Source: Azolla caroliniana
Taxonomy: Eukaryota > Polypodiophyta
Length of the DNA: 64,000 bases
Direction of reading: 5' to 3'
Assembly (NCBI GenBank): GCA_043228905.1
Contig: JBHGNT010000013.1
Coordinates: forward strand, 15,252,001-15,316,000
Positions within the stretch are counted from its first letter, which is position 1; the number at the start of each line of letters is the position of its first letter. Under the pieces are notes generated by a model that had not been told where the DNA came from, did no database searches, and worked only from the letters and a program-made list of their open reading frames with translations. Shown one piece after another: positions 54,901 to 64,000 of this stretch. Made by a program: the position numbers and the translations under genes.

Positions 54901-57900
54901 ATTGCAAAGATAAACACATACCTGGTAAGGCCTTAAGTGCTCTTTGGAATATTACAGCAGCTGAATCTGAGGAACCTGCTTGAGCATGCCATGTGGCATA
55001 ATCATACCAAATGTCTGGGTAATGGTATAAAAACATGAGACACTGCCACCAAATTCAACAGCAGCCAATAAGTATTGCAGATGAGAACATGTATTTGACA
55101 CCAGACAGTTAGGAAAATCTAAAACAAGATCATTTCCTCCTAAACTTTTCAATATATAAAAATAACAGTAGCATAAGGCTCTCACCATTTTTTTATTCTC
55201 GTCCATTGTTAACAATAAAGACATACGGGCCAGAAATGTCAATCTCTAAGGGGCACTAAATTCCTGGATATGACATTTGTGTTGTAATGTACACTAAATT
55301 TTTATCAAGTATTTCTACTTTATATCTGATTTCTAGCCGGGGCAAAATTTTAGTAATTTTCATGTTTACCATATACTCTGGAATTTTCTAATGATGCAAC
55401 AGGGTGCTAGCCTTGAAATGCCATACATATGGCATAACCTATCCACATTGAGCATAAAGAACTCACATATATTAACTGACCTGATTCGACTTAATTATTA
55501 GTAAGCTCTAAGCAAACATGATCATTTGTTTTACTACTCGGGAAGAAAATATGTGTAAATTTGTAAAAGGTAATAAATATGGATGTTTCTTGATCATCAA
55601 AGCATTGCTTGCACGAATATTTTTATCCAAGCATGTTATTGGAAATCTTTCAAAACTATGAAACAAAACAAAGTGTTAATACCTGCTCATATGTGAAAGC
55701 TACTCTTTTCATCAGTGAAGCAGGATCTAATTTCTGAGGATTCCCTCTGTAAACGAAGTAATGAATTATTAATTAATGAAAAGAACTACATAAAAATACA
55801 ACGGGTTAATATGCTTCCAGAAGAACACAAAGTCAGAATATAAATGTAAAATTTATACTAGATAAAGCTAGTCCTTAGGAATGGAATGGATGATCCAGAA
55901 GGCACCATCAAAGATATGCAACCTTTGTTATGAAGACAATGTGGATAACTGCATTGTGATACTATAGATACTCACTTTTCAAAATTCAATAGCTGTTTCC
56001 ACGCGAAACATTGCTGCTCCTCCTGCATTTATTAACATAGAACTGAAACAACTCAGAAGAGAAACATTTGACCATCCAAATAAAAATATGAAATCTACAT
56101 TGTAATAATATTAAGCTTATGTACTGACTTTATTTCTTCTAATTGCAGAGGGTTATTGAAAAAACATTGACAAAACAAAGGAAATTTCAAGAAAGGATTG
56201 TCAGTATGCATGTGCAAATGTAGAACTTTCATACAGCATCTTCAGGGCATAGAATGTAACTTCATGCATAAATATTTTCTACCAACAAGAACAGTTTCAT
56301 TCCTCTTTACCACCAGCGAAAGCTCTGAGAAAAGAAAAGCCCTGCCTGATACATTAAAGTCAATACAAGCATGATTTCTTTTGACAAAATCTGATAGTAC
56401 GCATCAGGGCCTTCAAAATGTTATGGGCATAGATTGACCTATGCGTGATATTCGTGGTATTTGCCATCCGTAAATTTTATGATATTCGAGAATAGGAAAT
56501 GGCCCCAGGAATATTATAAAACCATTCATTTACATATACATATACACACATACATATACACATATTACATATAGATATACACACATACATATATACATAC
56601 ATACACACACACACATATATGTATATACACACATACATCAATAATTAATTAATTCACTAATATAATAATTAATTTACTAATACATTAATTAATTAATTCA
56701 CTAATACATTAATTCATTTACTAATACGCTACATAATTCATTAAAACATTTATTAATTCATTGAAAAATATTAATTAATAATCAATTACTACATTAGTAA
56801 TTAATTATTTAGGGCTTTGGCTAAACTTAGGGTTTCAGTGAAACCCTGAGTTTGCAGCCGAGAACAGGATGTAGGATTAGCGTAGAGCATGAGAGGGCGG
56901 CAGGACACAGGCCAAAAAGAAGAAATAGGGTCGAAATTAGGATTTTGACTGAAATTAGGGTTTTCAGCCAAAACCCTAATTTTTCTGGCCGAGAATAGGA
57001 TGCAGGAGGGGATGGCAAGGTGTAAGCATCACACACAGGGAGCAGGGTGAGGCTTCCTCCTTGCTGCGCGCTGTTCAGTCACTCGCAAATAAAAAACATT
57101 TTTTTTTTCAAAAAGAACTTTTAAAAAACGAATACATTTACATGTATTCGTATTCTTATTTGTATGCATTCGTGGGACAGCCCCCAAGAATGCGAATATG
57201 TCAATCTATGATTATGGGATTGTGTTCTAGTTGCCTTGCAATTGCAGAGGGTTAATGAAAAACCATAGACAAAATGAAGCAAATTCCAAGAAAGGATTGC
57301 AAATATGCATGGGCAAATGTAGAACTTTCATACAGCATCTTCAGGCATGGATTCATCATTCATTTATCCGTCAATTATAATTTCATGTATAAATATTTCC
57401 AACAAACAAGAACAGTTTCACTGCTCTTTTCCCCAGAGAAGGCTTTGAGAAAAGAAAAGCTTTGTCTGATAAAACCTGATGATAAGCATCAGCGCCTTCA
57501 AAATGTGATGGGATTGTACGCTAGTTTTCATCCACATTTTTCGAGAATAAAACTGAAACTATTCTAATTATGTGAGAGGAATTGGGAAAGTTGCCTTCAG
57601 AGATCCAGTTGGAGGTACTGCCAGCATATTGGAATCTATTCGTTCACAGAATTTCTTGCGCTCCCTGTACACAGCTCTTGCACTGTAATGTTTTGGCTGA
57701 TATTCAGCAAGAAGACTTTTTGCCTGAAGTCACATAATACATAATTACCATTTAAACAAGACGATTCTACATTTTATATTCAATAAAATTCAAAGCAGAT
57801 GGCACACCAGAGCACGACTGATGGAATTCTCAAAACTTTCATATTCCTTCCACAGTTGTTCCACGAGATGTATAGGTGCTACAACTGCCCTCTGATATGC

Positions 57901-60900
57901 TTTTCTGATAGCTGTCATTCTTTGTGATTCTTCTTGAGGTGATGTAGCCTGAATAAATGTATTAGAAAAAGTATTACTCCACAGTAATTTGAGAATTCCA
58001 GGTGCATTTGTTACTCTTGCAAGAAAAACCTCAGAACTTTAAATTACCGGAGCTGTCTTCAAGAAAGATATATATTCCATCCACACTGCTCCAGATCCAA
58101 TGTCCATTCCTGCAAGCACAAAATATCCAATATTACTTCCATTAAAGATAATTGTTCTCCGACTGCATTGAAGCAGTTGGCATAATAATTAAAAACATAT
58201 TGAATCAACACGAGCTAAATTCAACTTGGAGCATGGTTCTCTATTGATGAAGTGATGATCAAAGTTGGTATCAAAGGATAGGATACAAATCACTCATATG
58301 ATGGAAATAGATGCTGCAAAGGACTTAATAAACTCACCAATATGACCTAACATAAAATCAAACGCCTTCTTAGTTTCATCTCGACCTTCAACACCTCGTT
58401 GCTCATTAACCTTTCGGATGAAGCGTATGTAACACCGCCTGCATCCATTTGCTAATGTCAATACGGCTGCACCTTGAGAAGAATAACATGCACATTGCCT
58501 AAAATACCGTACTCATACTTGAAACAAGAAATCATAATGTGCATGTGGGACTATCACTGCGTAGATACTACCATCAACATAGAGATTATAGCATATTTAG
58601 AGACTCAAGGTGTCATAGGTACCCTCATTCCAATATAGATTGAATTGTCCACATCTCGACATGAGTAAAGTGGAAAAGAATGGAAAAATCTAAGCTTATC
58701 TTATTAAGTTGGATAGAGAAAGAACATAGATGATAAGCCTCGCAACATCTTTTAGTAGGAAGATGACCTGCTATAAGGCACTCTTTTCACACATGTCAAA
58801 GAATTTAATTATTATCAGGCCTTCTTACATGGATAAACATATATCACATGCACTCCATAGAGTGATAGGGCAGCTCAAGACATCTTCACATCAGTTAGAA
58901 ATTGAAACAAGAATATCTGGATGCAAAACTTCGGAAGGATGGATCTACCAAGTGCGCCATCGGGGAGTGGAATTGGAAGAACATTATGTTTGCCATGGTG
59001 CAATTTCCTAAGAAATAGGAGGGAGATAATACCACTGGCTTTTCGAACAAGGCTTTGGCCCAGTATGTAAGGTAATCGGTACGAAGACCAGTGGTGCTTA
59101 CAACTATTCTTGCTAGAACTCAAGATATATAGACTGAAGTTGTTGAAGGACAACAATACAACCACAACAGTTCATCAACAAAGAGCAACCATGACATTCT
59201 TTAGCTCCATCATTCCTCATGCTGTGAGTCAATCACAAGCAGGTTTCGACCAAGACATTCGAAAGGGGTTACAATAGATCAGGGAATAGCAAAGTGGTGT
59301 GCATGTAGGCCACGACCATTGGGACCATGGCCTCGTCACCCTTATCGCCAACAAATAAAGGCCAGTATCAACTAGCACCAATGTGAATCATTCAATTCAG
59401 AGATCTCTCCATCTAGGGGCAAACAGCAACTAAGTTGTCAAAAGCTTGGAAAGATTACACAACAAATAGCTTATTACATATTTCCAGTCAAACATACCAA
59501 AGATCAACATGAAGGCAATTTAGCAAGCAGCGACTGAATATTTGCTTTGTTGCATCATCATTATTTGCATTCATTTGTGCCTCAACATATGCCCGCCAAT
59601 ATCTTGCCTGAATATAACAAACCAAATATACTATTATGCACATAAAGCTGAAAAAATATAAATGATAGTACTTGATCACATTCAAGGACATAAATTTGAT
59701 TTTCTCCAGTAGCAAGGTCCATGTTTAATTAAAATGCATGAATAATTCGTCAAAATTTTAAAATAGGAATTTCATTCTCTATGTTGGCATGTATCCACCT
59801 GTATTCAACAGATTGTTTTGGCCATGTTGATCAGTAGTCAAGAAGATGAAGGCTGAGCTTAGTATGGTGTTGCAAATTAATCAACTTACAACTCAGATGT
59901 GGAAATATTACCGCTGTTGGGAAGTTGGTGAGTAGCACTTCATATAAAGCAGCTGCTTCAGATATCGGCCTCATCTGACATGTGTAGATAATTTCAGCTT
60001 GCTTGAGTTAAAGTATATTATCCAAATACCTTTAATACAAACATAGTTAGTAAAATGATGCGGGAGAAAACCAGCACACAAAAGGGCATGGTTACTTGTT
60101 AGATAAATATGCCCTTCCATTGGTGAAACGTAAAGGACATTCCGCAGCTGACATGTGTAGATAATTTCAGCTTGCTTGAGTTAAATTATATTATCCAAAT
60201 ACCTCTAATACAAACATAGTTACTAGTGGTAAAATGATGCAGGAGAAAACCAACACACAAAAGGGCATGGTTGCTTGCTAGATAAATATACCCTTCCATT
60301 GGTGAAACGTAAATGGGATACTTAATGGCCATTAAGATAAATATAACAGTGAAAGCGAATAGAAACTCCACTTTTTGTTCTGGAACAAGTACTCTACATT
60401 GTGTCGAAAAATTTGTTCCACATTAGACGCCATTGGTGCAAAAAAATATCAGATTTCCATAGATATTTAATGAGGAGGAATGATGATCCTAATTCATGTT
60501 TGAGCAGCTCATGATATGGTAGTAAATGTCTTACACGTTGTGGATATGAAGTATGGAATCAACCATCAAGACATAATGCCCATGGGAATTTGTGACAGAT
60601 TTATGACCTAATTTTATGTTTTATAGTAAAAACTATGACCTATTGCCATTAAAAAAATAATCTATTGATAAGATTCACTACTATGACTCGCCTTCTTACC
60701 TGCTTTACAATTACTTTATTGATTCCACAATACCTATACATGTAAAATCTACTTCTACCTGCAAACATTTTTCCAAAGCATACATGATCAATCCTATAGC
60801 AATGCTTCTTGGGTCTTTTCACACTTGTAGATGCATTCAAGTATATTAAACACGATAATGTATAATAGACGAAGATTTATACCTGAGCTTCACTACCAAT

Positions 60901-62329
60901 AATATTCCATGCCTCACTGTCATAACAGTCTATGATTATGCGCTCTCGTGCTCGCCTTTCCTGGGAAAGTTAGTAACATATGGATAAAATTTCAAGAAAA
61001 TTCAAGTTATTAATTGATCATGCCTCTATCCGATGTCAATAAGGAGAGATAATTAGACCAAAACATAGCATACTAATGCACAAATTTGTGCAATTTATAA
61101 AAATGTCCATCAACAAATTTCAAATTTTCAGTTGCCTTTTGTTCAAACTTAAACGAGGAATGAATTTTTTAACAGAACACCATAAGGATGGTTTAATAGG
61201 CCCACACAAAACAAGATTGGAATATAATTACCAAAACGTTTACAAACCTTTGTCTAAACTTGTTTGAATTATTTATTAACGTATATCTCATGATTGGCAG
61301 GTTCCTATTCAAGAACATCTGAAATTTTACAGGTATATTTACCTTCAATTCAAAACTTTAAGGTGATATTTGAATATTGCAAGTGTAAATTACACTAAAC
61401 GCAGGTTTTTTTCCCCAACAATGCAGAGCTACAATTCTTTAAAGCTAAAACTGCATTACATATAGGCTAAACAGAGGTCATACGGACATGATCATTAAAC
61501 CCATATGTAACCCGAAATTATGTAGCTGGCCATTTTTTTGTTTAACTTTAATCTTCACTCAATAGGTTAAATATGTGGAAGGCTATATATACTATGGACA
61601 AAAAAATAATAATAATTAAAACCCTCTTTAACCTGAACAACATATAGGCTATTGTTAAGCCATAAAGAAACAATGACTAAAACCCCATTTTTATCCTCAG
61701 ATTGTGGGTTTTATTTATTGTGTTTTGGAAAATAAATGAGTTTAGTGTAACTTTCACTTGCAACTTTTGAAACCCACATTTGCACCGTAAATTCGTCGAT
61801 AGAAAACCTGCAAATTTTGAGATGAACTCCAAGTAGGGCCATCAAATTTAATAATTTTCCAAACGTAAATAGAAGTTGTTCACTGTTTGACATTTAATAG
61901 GCCATATTTGTTGCTTATTGTTCAGCATACGTCCAATTTGTTTGTTCATGTATGAGCTGCAATGTCATATTTTGTATTCATCTATGAGCTTAACTAGGTC
62001 ATTTTGTTGTGCATCCCAAGATGTCATATTTTGTATTCATGTATGCATTTTATGTGACATTTTTCTTGTCCAATGTCATAGTTTTTTATCAGGAAACTTT
62101 CCTTTCTTGTTCATCAACACGAAGTCATTGTTTTAATTCATCGGTGGACACTGCACTATTTTAGGGAGACAAGCATGGTGTGCTCAAAATCGAATAAGGA
62201 TTTTACCTTATCTGAGTGAGGCGGACCAATCTGAGAGAAGAGGCGTTCTAACGAGGAGGGGACAGAACCTGAAGAAGCACCTTCTTGAGGAGACGAAGGT
62301 CCATCTTCTTCTTTAGGGGCAGAGGCCAT
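48974..62329 (-). CDS. CSTF77: Cleavage stimulation factor subunit 3 (CstF77), 24 exons
   Basis: Exons (reading down): 62,329-62,207; 60,960-60,883; 59,974-59,912; 59,607-59,498; 58,438-58,338; 58,109-58,048; 57,948-57,808; 57,723-57,595; 56,022-55,976; 55,746-55,683; 55,042-54,922; 54,746-54,688; 54,614-54,546; 54,432-54,292; 54,224-54,160; 52,247-52,151; 52,077-52,018; 50,527-50,375; 50,243-50,174; 50,087-49,980; 49,892-49,773; 49,716-49,555; 49,475-49,242; 49,140-48,974. They join in frame to 847 residues. HAT (half-TPR) repeats fill roughly residues 60-560, e.g. ARYWRAYVEAQMNANNDDAT, YPDIWYDYATWHA, FEQEYGDLSSMLK. The C-terminal part has NLVRPDVSKMIVYDPR and then Pro/Ser/Gly-rich and acidic sequence. 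CstF77 scaffolds the CstF complex in nuclear mRNA 3'-end cleavage and polyadenylation. The start MASAPKEEDG is the only suitable ATG before the conserved LERLFSQIGPPHSDK. The intron after exon 8 uses a GC donor. Confidence 0.95.
50609..50864. repeat. ~126-bp tandem duplication in CstF77 intron 17
   Basis: CACCATACAGTTGACTGAG at 50,671 recurs at 50,797, and the following TCACATACTTT...CACCGAGCTTTCA... block is repeated with it. Intronic, no coding content. Confidence 0.85.
56141..57560. repeat. Direct duplication in CstF77 intron 8 flanking hairpin and microsatellite DNA
   Basis: A ~290-350-bp block starting AATTGCAGAGGGTTA occurs at 56,141 and again at 57,240 (offset about 1.1 kb), with diverged copies of TGTAGAACTTTCATACAGC and GAAAAGAAAAGC inside. 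The DNA between contains ACATAC-type microsatellites (about 56,530-56,640), TTAATTAA-rich repeats (56,640-56,800), and two hairpins (56,823-56,853 and 56,952-56,982). Confidence 0.88.
59975..60313. repeat. 173-bp tandem duplication in CstF77 intron 2 including the exon 3 acceptor
   Basis: CTGACATGTGTAGATAATTT at 59,975 recurs at 60,148, and both copies run through to GGTGAAACGTAAA. The first two bases of each copy are the minus-strand acceptor AG, and the pyrimidine-poor tract upstream is duplicated too, so the intron holds two near-identical acceptors. Confidence 0.92.
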
Positions 62330-63869
62330 CGATTCGTGTAATTGTCTTCCCGCCTATCTTTTCTCGACTCTTCTCTCCTCTCCTCTCCTCTCCTCTCTTC
62401 TCTTCTCCTTCTTTTTGTTAAGCTACCATGGTGGAGCCACCATAGCCAGCACAGTTAGCTGATTTCTGCCCTGCAAAGGATGCTGTGCATCAGTCAGTGT
62501 ATATACATATGAGAAGTATAGTACATACGTATATATGAGAAGTAGAAGCCTATTTATGTAATTTACATATCAGAAGTATAGTATGTATATATGAGAAGTA
62601 GAAGCCTATTTATGTAATTTACCATATCTATATATACTCTTGTGTTGTCATGTCCTGTTGATCTAATAAATTTCCTCGAAAGATTCGTATGGACTATATT
62701 CTCATCCTCTGAAGCCTAGTCAAGTCTATTTTTTTGCCATATATTCTAGAGCATCGATGGTTATCGATTTGTATGAAATAATGGTGTCCATAAGTAGTAA
62801 CAAAGCCCCTACATCCTAAAGCACGATCCGAGAAGAGTGTCGTTGCCTTTATATATATCATGTATGATAATGGTTCTTCGGATGTCACACCAAAGTGTTG
62901 CTCACAGGTCAGATTGATCTAAACTTTATACATATGCATATATATATATATATATATATGGATACGATGGCATTTAGGTAACTCTCGTGCTTTATGATGT
63001 CCCAATTTGTGTGTTCTGAGTTTTGAGCAATTGATTTGTACGCACATTCATTATGATTACTCTTCGTACCTTGAAACTGGTGAGATCCTTTCCATAACAC
63101 AAAGGATAGCATGATTGCCCCTTGTTACGTATGTTATTCAACTAGATATTCGAAAACTACAAAGGCAAGCTTAAGATTCAATTTGAATATGTTCATAATT
63201 CAATGGGTTTGGTGGGCCATGTACATACACGTAATTATAGATGCATCCATTGATTAGACCATTTTTTTGAATTTGTGAGGACTCTTAAAGTTGTAGGAAC
63301 ATCTATATGCAAGTAAATATTACAAGGGTTAGTTACTCTTATAACCCTTGACACATTAGAGGATTTTGAAGCATAACAATGAACATGCCACTTATTATAG
63401 TCTTGAGATTGGGTGACAAAAGTAAATGTCAATTAAGTGTTTACATGGTGCAAAAGTTAATTCAATAAGAATTATTATTTTTACCTATTACCTTGTGGGC
63501 AAGGCAACACAATGACAAACACGAATCAGGTGGGCTATTGATGGTTTCTACAATAATTGAAGTTGATATCTCAATTTGATTACATGATCATTTAGTATAA
63601 ATAACATTCAATAAGAAGAAGGATGGTGTGGTTATCTAGTTATTAATTGTAAATTCTATGGTCTAAGATAACGTTTACTCTAAGGAGTGTCAAAAACATC
63701 AACAAGAAATATATGGTCTAAGATAATGAAGTGGTGCAATAGTATTGTTGTACATTGTGAATCCATGATCTTTGATCAAGTTTACTTTTGTTGGAAATGG
63801 TAATAATTTCTAAGGGTAACAATACTCAATCATCTCTACTACAACCAAAGATATATAATCGCATGTTGA

Positions 63870-63933
<64 letters not shown>

Positions 63934-64000
63934 ATGGTAAGTAATAAAAAGTGAGTTTAATAGGAGCTCCATCTGTTACATGACAAGCATGTTCTTGAGA
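62330..64000. other. Upstream of CstF77: leader, repeats, AT-rich intergenic DNA
   Basis: The CT-rich tract 62,355-62,412 is likely the CstF77 leader or promoter. A 66-bp tandem duplication sits at about 62,520-62,630 (ATGAGAAGTAGAAGCCTATT twice). (AT)n at 62,937-62,959 and (TG)n(AG)n at about 63,875-63,928 are microsatellites. I see no gene in 62,700-64,000. Confidence 0.6.

Overview
The window reads as nuclear DNA of a land plant. It has a plant L1-type LINE, Ty1/copia and Ty3/gypsy LTR elements, three intron-bearing conserved genes with GT-AG junctions (one GC-AG), a chloroplast-type SDR39U1/GC1 gene, and telo-box and (GA)n-rich leaders. I cannot place it more narrowly from sequence alone.

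Layout. About 1-34,200 is a nested retrotransposon block. A LINE (+) with a 4-nt ORF1/ORF2 overlap and one in-frame ORF2 stop runs to about 4,313. It abuts a decayed minus-strand gypsy fragment (to about 6,553). Next are two same-family copia elements on the minus strand, lying head to tail. Copia A (6,554-16,671) was later hit by a 5.6-kb non-autonomous LTR element (7,770-13,383, TSD GACGG) and by a solo LTR (14,714-15,271, TSD CTTCA). Copia B (16,672-32,903) was hit by copia C (17,637-30,666, TSD GGAGG). Copia C was then hit by a nearly pristine gypsy element (21,826-28,993, TSD ACGT or AACGT) with almost identical LTRs and open gag and pol. An inverted remnant of the A/B family (D) ends near 34,204. 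The non-autonomous element shares terminal inverted repeats, polypurine tract and primer-binding site with the gypsy family, so that family probably mobilises it. Its non-coding-looking interior carries about eleven copies of a motif, several of which fold into a hairpin with compensated stems.

About 34,200-62,330 is genic. It holds a PP1 catalytic-subunit gene (+, 3 exons), a 12-exon plastid SDR39U1/GC1-like epimerase-family gene (+), and a 24-exon CstF77 gene (-), convergent with the previous one. All exon models below were worked out by eye from splice signals, frame continuity and family knowledge. The three host genes are single-copy-type housekeeping genes (protein dephosphorylation, plastid division-related, mRNA 3'-end processing) with no sign of functional linkage. 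About 62,330-64,000 is AT-rich intergenic DNA with microsatellites.

The least expected signals are the hairpin-repeat non-autonomous element, a likely -1 frameshift site between gag and pol of the young gypsy element, and structured duplications in CstF77 introns, one of which carries a copy of an exon's splice acceptor.
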